64,000 nucleotides of DNA from assembly GCA_022376925.1 (NCBI GenBank), contig JAIOJX010000032.1, positions 98,634,794 through 98,698,793 of the forward strand, read 5' to 3'. How positions within the stretch are numbered: the stretch's first letter is position 1; every line of letters starts with the position of its first letter. A program made the position numbers and the translations under genes. Under the pieces are notes generated by a model that saw nothing but the letters and a program-made list of their open reading frames with translations, had not been told where the DNA came from and ran no database searches. This DNA comes from Tragulus kanchil. Taxonomy: Eukaryota; Chordata; Mammalia; Artiodactyla; Tragulidae. Shown one piece after another: positions 35,331 through 49,975 of the stretch.

Positions 35331-35763
35331 CTAACTCACATTGCTTTATAGCAGAACTTAACACAACACTGTAAACCAATTATATTCTAATTAAAAAAAA
35401 AAGTTCAGGTTTTCTGTAACATCTTATAGAAACACCAAAATGAACTTTTTGGCCAACCCAATAGACCATTCATGAGTTCAACGAAGTAACTTCGTTTTAG
35501 CCAAATGTTTCTAACCTTTTCCTTTGATCTTCACTCTTAACATCTCTCTATCGAACATCTAGACTGGAAAAGACCTAGTGATTCTTTAAATTCCTTGTTA
35601 AGAGATATGGAAACTGAGGCTCACAAAAGGGTTGCCTAGAGCTCTTCACTCTCATTCCTTATCATACCAAATCTGACCTCTAAAAATGATCAGATCACTG
35701 TGAATCCTTCTTTCCCAGCATCAGGTACATATCTGAAGTACTTATATTCAAAACATTGCTTTA

Positions 35764-35786
35764 AAGAGAGAGGGAGAGAGAGAGAG

Positions 35787-35823
<37 letters not shown>
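35764..35823. repeat. GA/GT microsatellite (copy at 36893-36958)
   Basis: First copy: GA part about 26 bases, GT part about 33 bases. Second copy: GA part about 42 bases with two GGGA interruptions, GT part about 23 bases. The two copies therefore look like different alleles or differently read versions of one locus. Confidence 0.95.
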
Positions 35824-35825
<2 letters not shown>

Positions 35826-36402
35826 AACCTTTTTTGGAATTAACTCAAGAACATGCATTCAAAAAAGACAAAATGTCAAGAGAGGGAAGTTTGGGGCTTT
35901 CTTAGCCATATTGAAACTGCAACACTGATACCCTACCCCCTGCACACAGCTCTGTTTGTCTTATTTAACTGAAAGTTTCAGTAACTAGCTGATTTGTACC
36001 TAAATGGAACTTGAATCAAAAGAAATTAGGACTCATTCCAATGAAATGTACTCTTTCTAGTTTCATGAAGTTTTCCTCCTAATTTAGGGGAATGATGGGG
36101 AGGCATAAAAGCTTGAGATGTTGTGCTCCATTAAGTTAATATAAGATGGGATGTGTTTCAGTTTCTGCCCACAAGCTGCATTTATCTTAATTTCAAGGAA
36201 CTGTAAGAGCAGGGAATGTTTTTCTGTAGCTCTTGATGTATGCAAGAGAAGAGGCAATAAATGTGGTAAGGACTGTTGACATCTGAGGGGTAGCCAACTT
36301 CCAGACCCAGGGTTAGAACCCACATCTCCTGAACTGGCAGGAAGATTCTTTACCACTGAGCCCCCAGGGAAGCCCGGGGATATATATATATACAGACACA
36401 CA

Positions 36403-36459
<57 letters not shown>

Positions 36460-37482
36460 CTAACTCACATTGCTTTATAGCAGAACTTAACACAACACTG
36501 TAAACCAATTATATTCTAATTAAAAAAAAAAGTTCAGGTTTTCTGTAACATCTTATAGAAACACCAAAATGAACTTTTTGGCCAACCCAATAGACCATTC
36601 ATGAGTTCAACGAAGTAACTTCGTTTTAGCCAAATGTTTCTAACCTTTTCCTTTGATCTTCACTCTTAACATCTCTCTATCGAACATCTAGACTGGAAAA
36701 GACCTAGTGATTCTTTAAATTCCTTGTTAAGAGATATGGAAACTGAGGCTCACAAAAGGGTTGCCTAGAGCTCTTCACTCTCATTCCTTATCATACCAAA
36801 TCTGACCTCTAAAAATGATCAGATCACTGTGAATCCTTCTTTCCCAGCATCAGGTACATATCTGAAGTACTTATATTCAAAACATTGCTTTAAAGAGAGA
36901 GAGAGAGAGAGGGAGAGGGAGAGAGAGAGAGAGAGTGTGTGTGTGTGTGTGTGTGTGTTTAACCTTTTTTGGAATTAACTCAAGAACATGCATTCAAAAA
37001 AGACAAAATGTCAAGAGAGGGAAGTTTGGGGCTTTCTTAGCCATATTGAAACTGCAACACTGATACCCTACCCCCTGCACACAGCTCTGTTTGTCTTATT
37101 TAACTGAAAGTTTCAGTAACTAGCTGATTTGTACCTAAATGGAACTTGAATCAAAAGAAATTAGGACTCATTCCAATGAAATGTACTCTTTCTAGTTTCA
37201 TGAAGTTTTCCTCCTAATTTAGGGGAATGATGGGGAGGCATAAAAGCTTGAGATGTTGTGCTCCATTAAGTTAATATAAGATGGGATGTGTTTCAGTTTC
37301 TGCCCACAAGCTGCATTTATCTTAATTTCAAGGAACTGTAAGAGCAGGGAATGTTTTTTCTGTAGCTCTTGATGTATGCAAGAGAAGAGGCAATAAATGT
37401 GGTAAGGACTGGACACTCTTCGCAAAGCAAAGCATTCAGAGGGACTCCATGTCACAGCTTCAGGCAGAATTGCCTGAGGATG

Positions 37483-37738
37483 TCCATGCTGGTGGTTAAG
37501 AATGTGAACCTTAAATTTCACTTCCATGAATTCAAATCTTATCTCTACTGCTGTAATTATTAGGTGTATAGCCGTTGCATGTTAATTAACTTTTCTGTGA
37601 CTCACTTTGCTCATCTGTAAAATGGAGACAACAATGACTGCACCACAGGATAATTTTAGATTTAGTAAGCTGTCAATAAGATAGTGCATGGAAAGCCTAT
37701 AGGATAGTGCTTTGCACCTAGTGGGTGTTTAGTCTGTT
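37483..37738 (+). mobile_element. MIR SINE, nearly full length
   Basis: GCTGGTGGTTAAGAATGTG, CATGAATTCAAATC, GCATGTTAATTAACTTTTCTGTGACTCAC, TCATCTGTAAAATGGAGACAACAATG and GTGCTTTGCACCTAGTGGG are in the right order. Confidence 0.8.
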
Positions 37739-38104
37739 CTTTACTGCCTTGAAAATGTGAAACTGCAGTAAGAGACTAACATTGGAACCAGAGAATGAAG
37801 AAGTGGTTCATTAACAACTGGCCCAGGGAGAATACACTCCACAGGAAACTTAAGGGTCATTAAACACCAATGGTGGTAACAAGGCCATTAATTTCCCAGG
37901 GTTTCCTTTATTGAGCCACACGGTGAGGTGATGCTTAACCTAGTGGGAGGAAAGGGGTTTTGGGGATCTGGGAGCAGAAGATCACAGCTACTTTATAAAG
38001 TAGACCAGCTGTGAAATGCCGAAAGGACTGTGTATTCACTGGGTCTGTACTCATCGTCCCTAAGGACAGAGCATCTGAAAATCATTGCTTGTGTGTTCAG
38101 TGCA

Positions 38105-38278
38105 GGCAATGGGCAGTAAAGAGCATTGACTTTGGAGTCTTCCATCTCCATCACAGACAAACTGTTTCATCTCTTACTGCCTCAGTTTCCTCATCTAATG
38201 AATAGAATCATGAGTTGCTGGGAGGGAAAAATTAGAGAAAACAAACAGGAAAAAGCACTTGGAGAATCTTTTTAAAAC
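38105..38278 (+). mobile_element. MIR SINE (copy at about 39198-39371)
   Basis: GTAAAGAGCATTGACTTTGGAGTC, ACAAACTGTTTCATC, GCCTCAGTTTCCTCATC and GAGAAAACAAACAGG fit MIR order. Confidence 0.8.
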
Positions 38279-38950
38279 CTTAAATTCCTGGGGAATAGAC
38301 AGTATTATCTTAGTATTGTAGCAACTTAAATGCGTACTTTTTCTTGTTTCCTCATATTAACCTTCTTTTTCGCCTCCATTTGTTTAATTGGAATAGTATA
38401 CGTATGACGTATTTCTAGAGATTGTTCAACCGCTTGTGCTTTGGCTAAAATCCATTGCAAAACTTACAAAGCAAAGAAGAGGTGCAACGTGATCTCCAGA
38501 ATAAGTGAGTTCATTAGAATGAATTTCTGGATGTGAAAAATCAATATCACTTCAGAGGACGTTTTTGGAAGAACTAAATAGACCCACATATTGCCATATC
38601 GATTTTAGTGGGATGTCTAAAATAATTTTAGCTGTGATTTTTTTAAGCAACTAGGACAAAAGAAAAAGATTCTAGAAATTATATAGATAGCTGTGTCAGA
38701 CAGTGGAGATTTTTTTAGGACAAATCTTAAATGTGGAAATAACTCCTAAGAAGTTTTTACAAGGATCCAGACACCAGGGCAGGGTCCTTACTGAGGCTTA
38801 GGAAACCCCACATAACTTGGTGTCCACCTGCCTTTCTGGCTTCATCTCCACTACAGGCATGCCTCAGATCTGTGGACTTGGTTCCAGACCACCGTGATAA
38901 AGCAAATCTTACGATAAAGTGAGTCACATGCACTTTTTGGTTTCTCAATA

Positions 38951-39127
38951 CATACACTAGGAGTTTCCCTGCTGAAGAATCTACCTGCAATGCAGGAGAC
39001 CCCAGTTCAATTCCTTGTTTGGGAAAATCCCCTGCAGAAGGGATAGACTACCCACTCTAGTATTCTTGGGCTTTCCTGTTGGCTTAGCTGGTAAAGAATC
39101 ATCAATGTGGGAGACCTGAGTTAAATG
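38951..39127 (+). mobile_element. Bov-type SINE pair inside Tigger1, first copy, cut by junction
   Basis: A partial tRNA-headed unit (GAGTTTCCCTGCTGAAGAATC ... CACTCTAGTATTCTT) is followed by the head of a second unit (GGGCTTTCCTGTTGGCTTAG), cut at the duplication junction. Confidence 0.8.
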
Positions 39128-40044
39128 TTCACTGGGTCTGTGCTCATCGTCCCTAAGGACAGAGCATCTGAAAATCATTGCTTGTGTGTTCAGTGCAGGC
39201 AATGGGCAGTAAAGAGCATTGACTTTGGAGTCTTCCATCTCCATCACAGACAAACTGTTTCATCTCTTACTGCCTCAGTTTCCTCATCTAATGAATAGAA
39301 TCATGAGTTGCTGGGAGGGAAAAATTAGAGAAAACAAACAGGAAAAAGCACTTGGAGAATCTTTTTAAAACCTTAAATTCCTGGGGAATAGACAGTATTA
39401 TCTTAGTATTGTAGCAACTTAAATGCGTACTTTTTCTTGTTTCCTCAGATTAACCTTCTTTTCGCCTCCATTTGTTTAATTGGAATAGTATACGTATGAC
39501 GTATTTCTAGAGATTGTTCAACCGCTTGTGCTTTGGCTAAAATCCATTGCAAAACTTACAAAGCAAAGAAGAGGTGCAACGTGATCTCCAGAATAAGTGA
39601 GTTCATTAGAATGAATTTCTGGATGTGAAAAATCAATATCACTTCAGAGGACGTTTTTGGAAGAACTAAATAGACCCACATATTGCCATATCGATTTTAG
39701 TGGGATGTCTAAAATAATTTTAGCTGTGATTTTTTTAAGCAACTAGGACAAAAGAAAAAGATTCTAGAAATTATATAGATAGCTGTGTCAGACAGTGGAG
39801 ATTTTTTTAGGACAAATCTTAAATGTGGAAATAACTCCTAAGAAGTTTTTACAAGGATCCAGACACCAGGGCAGGGTCCTTACTGAGGCTTAGGAAACCC
39901 CACATAACTTGGTGTCCACCTGCCTTTCTGGCCTCATCTCCAATACAGGCATGCCTCAGATCTGTGGACTTGGTTCCAGACCACCGTGATAAAGCAAATC
40001 TTACGATAAAGTGAGTCACATGCACTTTTTGGTTTCTCAATACA

Positions 40045-42746
<2,702 letters not shown>

Positions 42747-43664
42747 TATAGACCTTCCATTTGTAAAAAATGCAATCTGTGAAGCACAATAATGCAAAGC
42801 CCAGTAAAAATGAGGTCTGCCTGCTCCCAACCTTGTTGTCTCTGTTCTGAGCTTCTGTCTATTTCTCCACCAATCCACCGTAACTTCTACCTCAGGACCA
42901 TTGTAAAACTGGTTCCCTCTACCTCAAATGCACTCTTCCCTCACTCTACCTGGTTAATTTCTATTTACTTTTCAGAACTCATTTAAAGTAACATTTCCTC
43001 AGAGAAAGTGTCAGATCTCCCAGATTCCTTCTGCTTAACGCTTAACAGCCTCCCTCCCTTCCTAGAGCCCATCTCAGTTCATGACTAATATCTGGTCATT
43101 GTTTTCTACCTCCTACACAGTTTGCTCCCTGGGAATAGAAGTCATATTTGTTATGCTCACCAATAATTCTGTGTACTTAGTACAAGACTGGGATGTGATC
43201 GGTGCAAAAAACTACACCTGGGATAAAAAATAATACTGAATAAATGAATCTATGATTTCTTTATAGCAACCCAACTTCTCAAACACAAGTATCTTCTAAC
43301 AAAGGGCTCTTGAGTTGTGCATCTTCATCATGGCAGTGGGAATGATCTGGATATGGATTGCAGTACACCTTCTCATCACAGAAGAAGAACATTGATGAGG
43401 AAGAATGCACTGTTATCTTTATCCATTCTTTGGCAGGATAAGTCCAGATTACGACATACAAGATGCTCTGTGATGTGGCTTTTGGACCTTCCTTTACCAG
43501 TTTCCATTCATAGCCTGTATTTGACCATGTATTCCTGCTGACAGGTGCATGAGCCTGCGGGCCAGTTCCAGCCTCTGTGTCTTTGCTTGTGTCCTTCCCC
43601 CCACCGAAACTGCCTTTCTTCTGGGAAAACATACGCGACCTGTAGTCAGGAACTCCAGCTCTAG

Positions 43665-43802
43665 AATCAAGCAGATACAGATGCAAATCCTGGTTCTTGG
43701 ACTTAGCTGCTAGATCTTGGACTTCTTGAGGCTTTCCTTTTCTATTTTAAAATTTGAGATGATAATATTTTTGTTGTAGAGCTATGGTGAGGAAGAAATT
43801 TA
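43665..43802 (+). mobile_element. MIR SINE, seen three times (also about 44795-45000 and 45880-46085)
   Basis: AATCAAGCAGATACAGATGCAAATCCTGG, CTGCTAGATCTTGGAC, CTTTTCTATTTTAAAATTTGAG and TAGAGCTATGGTGAGGATG follow MIR order. The three occurrences come from chained duplications 13 and 14. Confidence 0.7.
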
Positions 43803-44569
43803 ATCAGTCAGTAACACGGAGACATGAAGTGAGCAAATGCTGTTGGAAAAATGGTGCTGATAAAGGCTGGGTTACTATAGACCTTCCATTTGTAAAAAAT
43901 GCAATCTGTGAAGCACAATAATGCAAAGCCCAGTAAAAATGAGGTCTGCCTGCTCCCAACCTTGTTGTCTCTGTTCTGAGCTTCTGTCTATTTCTCCACC
44001 AATCCACCGTAACTTCTACCTCAGGACCATTGTAAAACTGGTTCCCTCTACCTCAAATGCACTCTTCCCTCACTCTACCTGGTTAATTTCTATTTACTTT
44101 TCAGAACTCATTTAAAGTAACATTTCCTCAGAGAAAGTGTCAGATCTCCCAGATTCCTTCTGCTTAACGCTTAACAGCCTCCCTCCCTTCCTAGAGCCCA
44201 TCTCAGTTCATGACTAATATCTGGTCATTGTTTTCTACCTCCTACACAGTTTGCTCCCTGGGAATAGAAGTCATATTTGTTATGCTCACCAATAATTCTG
44301 TGTACTTAGTACAAGACTGGGATGTGATCGGTGCAAAAAACTACACCTGGGATAAAAAATAATACTGAATAAATGAATCTATGATTTCTTTATAGCAACC
44401 CAACTTCTCAAACACAAGTATCTTCTAACAAAGGGCTCTTGAGTTGTGCATCTTCATCATGGCAGTGGGAATGATCTGGATATGGATTGCAGTACACCTT
44501 CTCATCACAGAAGAAGAACATTGATGAGGAAGAATGCACTGTTATCTTTATCCATTCTTTGGCAGGATA

Positions 44570-46739
44570 AGTCCAGATTACGACATACAAGATGCTCTGT
44601 GATGTGGCTTTTGGACCTTCCTTTACCAGTTTCCATTCATAGCCTGTATTTGACCATGTATTCCTGCTGACAGGTGCATGAGCCTGCGGGGCCAGTTCCA
44701 GCCTCTGTGTCTTTGCTTGTGTCCTTCCCCCCACCGAAAATGCCTTTCCTCTGGGAAAACATAGGCAACCTGAGGTCAGGAACTCCAGCTCTAGAATCAA
44801 GCAGATACAGATGCAAATCCTGGTTCTTGGACTTAGCTGCTAGATCTTGGACTTCTTGAGGCTTTCCTTTTCTATTTTAAAATTTGAGATGATAATATTT
44901 TTGTTGTAGAGCTATGGTGAGGATGAAATTTAATCATGTATATGGAAAGTGTATTGCTTTGATTGCTACTGAAGTGCTCAATGGATGGTAGTGCTATTGT
45001 TATCATTACGCCTTTCTGGAAACTTCTCATTTAGTCAAGTCAAAGGTCATTTGAAGCCTTTTCTGATTATTTCTGGGAAGATTGAAGGGAACCTTCTCTT
45101 TGCATTTTATGTCGGCCTCTGATATAGCACGTATTGTACCATTTTCTATTGTCTGTATATCTACTTTCTCATCATATTGTAATGCCCTTAAAGACATGGC
45201 TTAGATATTCCCCAAACATGTTTTCAGTACTGAGGATAGTACCATAATATAGTACTATGTGCTAGATAAACATCTTTCTGTGAAGGAATAAATGAATCAA
45301 TCCTAACCCAGCTAGAAAAAAATGCACTCAATATAGCAAGTACAATAGGACCAGGCATTTTTATTGACTTTTTCCTTTGCTCACATGTCTTGTGTATATG
45401 TCAAACATTTTTAGCATTTCTGTTGAAAGGTCTACACCCTGTTAGCATTCATGGTCTTTAAAAAAAATCCATTATGCAATGGCTCGATGGCATCTTTATT
45501 TCATTCTTATCACTATTTGCATTGGAAAACAGCTACTTAGCACATTTGCCAATGATTTTTCATAATGTATATTTTTCCCTTTTATTCTTTTTTGTTAGCC
45601 TCAGGTTCTCAGCAAGTGATACGACAATGTTTTTGCTCCAGATTTGCAAGTGAAAGTCCAGATTACGACATACAAGATGCTCTGTGATGTGGCTTTTGGA
45701 CCTTCCTTTAACAGTTTCGATTCATAGCCTGTATTTGACCATGTATTCCTGATGACAGGTGCTGGAGCCTGCGGGTCCGGTTCCAGCCTCTGTGTCTTTG
45801 CTTGTGTCCTTCCCCCCACCGAAAATGCCTTTCCTCTGGGAAAACATAGGCAACCTGAGGTCAGGAACTCCAGCTCTAGAATCAAGCAGATACAGATGCA
45901 AATCCTGGTTCTTGGACTTAGCTGCTAGATCTTGGACTTCTTGAGGCTTTCCTTTTCTATTTTAAAATTTGAGATGATAATATTTTTGTTGTAGAGCTAT
46001 GGTGAGGATGAAATTTAATCATGTATATGGAAAGTGTATTGCTTTGATTGCTACTGAAGTGCTCAATGGATGGTAGTGCTATTGTTATCATTACGCCTTT
46101 CTGGAAACTTCTCATTTAGTCAAGTCAAAGGTCATTTGAAGCCTTTTCTGATTATTTCTGGGAAGATTGAAGGGAACCTTCTCTTTGCATTTTATGTCGG
46201 CCTCTGATATAGCACGTATTGTACCATTTTCTATTGTCTGTATATCTACTTTCTCATCATATTGTAATGCCCTTAAAGACATGGCTTAGATATTCCCCAA
46301 ACATGTTTTCAGTACTGAGGATAGTACCATAATATAGTACTATGTGCTAGATAAACATCTTTCTGTGAAGGAATAAATGAATCAATCCTAACCCAGCTAG
46401 AAAAAAATGCACTCAATATAGCAAGTACAATAGGACCAGGCATTTTTATTGACTTTTTCCTTTGCTCACATGTCTTGTGTATATGTCAAACATTTTTAGC
46501 ATTTCTGTTGAAAGGTCTACACCCTGTTAGCATTCATGGTCTTTAAAAAAAATCCATTATGCAATGGCTCGATGGCATCTTTATTTCATTCTTATCACTA
46601 TTTGCATTGGAAAACAGCTACTTAGCACATTTGCCAATGATTTTTCATAATGTATATTTTTCCCTTTTATTCTTTTTTGTTAGCCTCAGGTTCTCAGCAA
46701 GTGATACGACAATGTTTTTGCTCCAGATTTGCAAGTGAA
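44570..46739. repeat. Direct duplication 14 (44570-45654 and 45655-46739)
   Basis: Offset 1085. The block starts AGTCCAGATTACGAC, also present at 43441, so its first 360 bases occur three times. The beginning of the second copy carries clustered changes (TTTAACAGTTTCGATTC versus TTTACCAGTTTCCATTC; CTGATGACAGGTGCTGGAGCC versus CTGCTGACAGGTGCATGAGCC; GGGTCCGG versus GGGGCCAG). The remainder (45000-45654) is AT-rich unique DNA. Confidence 0.97.
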
Positions 46740-47027
46740 GTGGTGTTGGTTCCCAAATCGTTTGTCACATGGAAAATGTTCTACAACAAAAAAGATTAAT
46801 TGTTTTCCTAGTGTAAATGTTTTTAAATGGAAGGAAGCCCATCTCTCATTGTATCTCTTTGGCTCTAACTACTAGGACTCTAACCTGTAACTGTCTCTTT
46901 CACCTATTTCCTGGAAAACCTCAACTCACACTCTATACTGCAGCAAAGCTAATCAGGCTATAGTTTTCCACATAACCCCCGCGGTCTGAGCAAGCTGTCC
47001 TCTCCACCTCATGTGTCTCATCCCACT

Positions 47028-47218
47028 TGTTGTACCTGACTTTTTGTGACTCCATGGACTGTAGCCCACCAGGTTCCTCTGTCCATTAGATCTTCCAGGC
47101 AAGAATACTGGAATGGATTGCCATTTTCTCCTCTAAGGACTCTTCCTGACCTAGGAACCAGACTTGCATCCCCTTCATTGGCAGGCAGATTCTTTACCAC
47201 TAAGTCACCAGGGATGCC
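47028..47218 (-). mobile_element. Bov-tA-type SINE, antisense (copy at 48118-48308)
   Basis: TTGTTGTACCTGACTTTTTG, GACTCCATGGACTGTAGCC, GCAAGAATACTGGAATGG, ACCACTAAGTCACCAGGGATGCCC. CTCATCCCACT at 47017-47027 and 47219-47229 is the target-site duplication. Confidence 0.92.
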
Positions 47219-47402
47219 CTCATCCCACTAACCTTCTGAAAAATTCTGATTTATCTTTTGAGATTCATTTCAGGTGTCACTTTTTCCAGGATGTCTTCTT
47301 TGAACAGTCCAGTTTAACTTGGCTTCCTCCTCATTATTCTCCCTCTCAGACATGTTCTTTACATTGATGTGTGTATGTGGAGGGGAAATTTCAGCTTAAT
47401 GT

Positions 47403-47618
47403 TTAACAAAGTAAGTTTTGGAGTTAGCCTGAGACTGAATTTAAGCACCACAATTGACTAGCTTTGTGATCTTGGGCAAGTTACTGACTCTACCTGTGAT
47501 TTCATTTTCTTCCATGGAATGAGATAACTTTACAGAACAGATGTGACTCTTAATAAGGAATGGTATATGGAGCACTTTACACAATGTATAACATATAAGA
47601 GACATTCAATATATTCTG
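47403..47618 (+). mobile_element. MIR SINE (copy at 48493-48708)
   Basis: AGTTTTGGAGTTAGCCTGAGAC, CTAGCTTTGTGATCTTGGGCAAGTTACTGACTC, TCCATGGAATGAGATAAC and GGAGCACTTTACAC: well preserved MIR. Confidence 0.85.
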
Positions 47619-48814
47619 GACATGAGTAATGCTACTATTGTTAATAGGACTACAACTCAGAATACCAAAGCACTTACGTTTCACTTTAAGACTGTTTGGA
47701 CATTTGTCTCTCACAGTGGCCCTATCAATTTTTTTTTTGTAAATATTTTTCCTTTTTTTTCCTTTTTTGTTAGCCTCAGGTTCTCAGCAAGTGATACGAC
47801 AATGTTTTTGCTCCAGATTTGCAAGTGAAGTGGTGTTGGTTCCCAAATCGTTTGTCACATGGAAAATGTTCTACAACAAAAAAGATTAATTGTTTTCCTA
47901 GTGTAAATGTTTTTAAATGGAAGGAAGCCCATCTCTCATTGTATCTCTTTGGCTCTAACTACTAGGACTCTAACCTGTAACTGTCTCTTTCACCTATTTC
48001 CTGGAAAACCTCAACTCACACTCTATACTGCAGCAAAGCTAATCAGGCTATAGTTTTCCACATAACCCCCGCGGTCTGAGCAAGCTGTCCTCTCCACCTC
48101 ATGTGTCTCATCCCACTTGTTGTACCTGACTTTTTGTGACTCCATGGACTGTAGCCCACCAGGTTCCTCTGTCCATTAGATCTTCCAGGCAAGAATACTG
48201 GAATGGATTGCCATTTTCTCCTCTAAGGACTCTTCCTGACCTAGGAACCAGACTTGCATCCCCTTCATTGGCAGGCAGATTCTTTACCACTAAGTCACCA
48301 GGGATGCCCTCATCCCACTAACCTTCTGAAAAATTCTGATTTATCTTTTGAGATTCATTTCAGGTGTCACTTTTTCCAGGATGTCTTCTTTGAACAGTCC
48401 AGTTTAACTTGGCTTCCTCCTCATTATTCTCCCTCTCAGACATGTTCTTTACATTGATGTGTGTATGTGGAGGGGAAATTTCAGCTTAATGTTTAACAAA
48501 GTAAGTTTTGGAGTTAGCCTGAGACTGAATTTAAGCACCACAATTGACTAGCTTTGTGATCTTGGGCAAGTTACTGACTCTACCTGTGATTTCATTTTCT
48601 TCCATGGAATGAGATAACTTTACAGAACAGATGTGACTCTTAATAAGGAATGGTATATGGAGCACTTTACACAATGTATAACATATAAGAGACATTCAAT
48701 ATATTCTGGACATGAGTAATGCTACTATTGTTCATAGGACTACAACTCAGAATACCAAAGCACTTACGTTTCACTTTAAGACTGTTTGGACATTTGTCTC
48801 TCACAGTGGCCCTA

Positions 48815-49085
48815 GAGTAACCATCTATCTCAGGTTACCCAGCACTGAGGGTGGTCTTGGAATATGAATATGGTTAAAACCAGGATGGTCCCTGGAAACC
48901 AGGAAGACTGGTCAAATGGCCACCTTCTCACTGTGTCCACACGTGGCATCTTCAAAGTGTGTGCATAGGAAGAAAAAGGACACGCTCTCTTTAATTAAAG
49001 TGTCTCTTCTCATAAAGACACTAATCCTATTGAATCAAGGTCCCACTATTATGACCTCATTTAACTTTGCTTTCTTAGAAGACCC
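48815..49085. other. Unique sequence, no gene seen
   Basis: Nothing recognised. Confidence 0.4.
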
Positions 49086-49345
49086 ATTCCTTTTTTTAAA
49101 TTTAACTTTTACTTATATATGTTACAGGCATACAGTATAGTGATTCACAGCTTTTAAATATTTATTCTCCTTTCATAGTTATTAAAAAGTGTTGACTATA
49201 CTATGCTATATACTATATCCCTGTAGCTTATTTTATACCTAGATGTTTATACCTCTGAATTCCATGCTCCTATGTATCTCCTCCCCTTTTCCTCTTCCCC
49301 TGATAACCACTAGCTTGCTTTCTGTGTCTGTGAGTCTGTAGACAA
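49086..49345 (-). mobile_element. L1 LINE 3' UTR fragment, antisense
   Basis: Reverse-strand L1 3' UTR blocks: ACAGGCATACAGTATAGTGATTCAC, TTCATAGTTATTAAAAAGTG, CCTGTAGCTTATTTTATACC, GATAACCACTAGCTTGC, GTGTCTGTGAGTCTG. No coding part. Confidence 0.75.
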
Positions 49346-49462
49346 CCCATTTCTAATACAGCCACAGTGAGGTCTTCAACACATGAGTTATGGGAGGAAC
49401 ACAAACATTCAGTTCATAATGCCAGCCTAGCCTCCATCAGCACCACATCTAAAATTGACTGT

Positions 49463-49975
49463 ATTGGTTAGTTATTGTTGCATAACAAACCACTCCAAAA
49501 TGTAGTGGCGTGTTGCAGTAAGTATTCAGTTAATTTATGACTCTGTAAGTCAGCTGGTGTCTTTGATGCATCCAGGAAGACTTTCTTCATGTATCTACAA
49601 GGTTTCCTTGGCAAGTCAATTGAGGCTTTTCTAATCATGACTGGTTTCTGTGACATGTTTGGGGCTCCCGCTGGATGAACTGGCTAACTCAGCTCTGCTT
49701 TGCATAACCCCCTCTCCTCTCGTAGGCTAGTCCAAGCTTGTTCACATGGTGGAAGCAGAGTCCTGAGGAAGAGTAGAGCGTGCAAAGTCTTTAGGGTCTG
49801 GACTGGAAACTGACTCACCATCACTTCTGCTGCATTGTATTGGCCAAATTGAAGGCACAATGCTAGCCTAGATTTAAGGGGAAGGGAAATAGATGCTACC
49901 ATGTAAGCTGTAAAATCACATAGCAAAATGAGCACAAGGATTGTGGTCATGCTTACAGCCTACCACAGCTACTAA
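49463..49975. mobile_element. Ancient interspersed repeat, family not named
   Basis: TATTGGTTAGTTATTGTTGCATAACAAACC, GTAAGTCAGCTGGTG, TAGGCTAGTCCAAGCTTGTTCACATGGTGG, TTGTATTGGCCAAATTGAAGG, CTGTAAAATCACATAGCAAAATG and CTACCACAG are in the order of a common old mammalian repeat. I recognise it by pattern but will not guess its name. Its right part recurs at 50919-51105 via duplication 16. Confidence 0.6.

Larger units (their letters stand above)
34853..35400 (+). mobile_element. L1 3' UTR with A-tail, interrupted by a SINE
   Basis: Blocks typical of the artiodactyl L1 3' end: ACTACCATGTGTCACATAGG, CAGCTGTACAGCACCAGG, GAGGCTCAAGAGGGAGG; then after the SINE GGCTAACTCACATTGC, AGCAGAACTTAACACAACACTGTAAACC, and AATTAAAAAAAAAA (35389-35402). 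A near-duplicate AAAAAAGTTGTTCAG / AAAAAAGTTCAG at the two edges is the likely target-site duplication, lying in the mariner MITE. Confidence 0.8.
34548..35463. mobile_element. Mariner-derived MITE, split by an L1
   Basis: The left end (CTGGGTAAGGCAAAAAAGTTG, 34550-34570) and right end (TGAACTTTTTGGCCAACCCAA, 35441-35461) are inverted repeats of each other. They match the ruminant mariner terminal repeat, with TA at both outer edges (34548-34549 and 35462-35463). The internal part seen on the right is CAGGTTTTCTGTAACATCTTATAG. An L1 separates the halves. The right half recurs at 36531-36594 through duplication 10. Confidence 0.75.
35167..37411. repeat. Direct duplication 10 (35167-36275 and 36298-37411)
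   Basis: Offset about 1131, with 22 bases of filler (36276-36297). Sequence is near identical except at microsatellites, which differ in length and interruptions. The long shared part 35464-36275 / 36595-37411 is unique DNA without a gene. Confidence 0.97.
46672..48814. repeat. Direct duplication 15 (46672-47724 and 47762-48814)
   Basis: Offset 1090. The join carries T-rich text (47725-47761) that looks like a badly read version of the genuine left flank (compare GTAAATATTTTTCC with GTATATTTTTCCC). The first about 68 bases also occur at 45587-45654. Confidence 0.97.

Noticed and set aside
35043..35379. Minus-strand frames rich in alternating Cys-Val
   Set aside because: They translate the CA microsatellite and flanking SINE.
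43279..43686. A 135-codon minus-strand frame, partly repeated at 44408-44800 and 45601-45885
   Set aside because: It repeats only because the DNA is duplicated. A 1-base change alters the N-terminal half in the second copy, part of it lies in a MIR, and no domain is recognisable.
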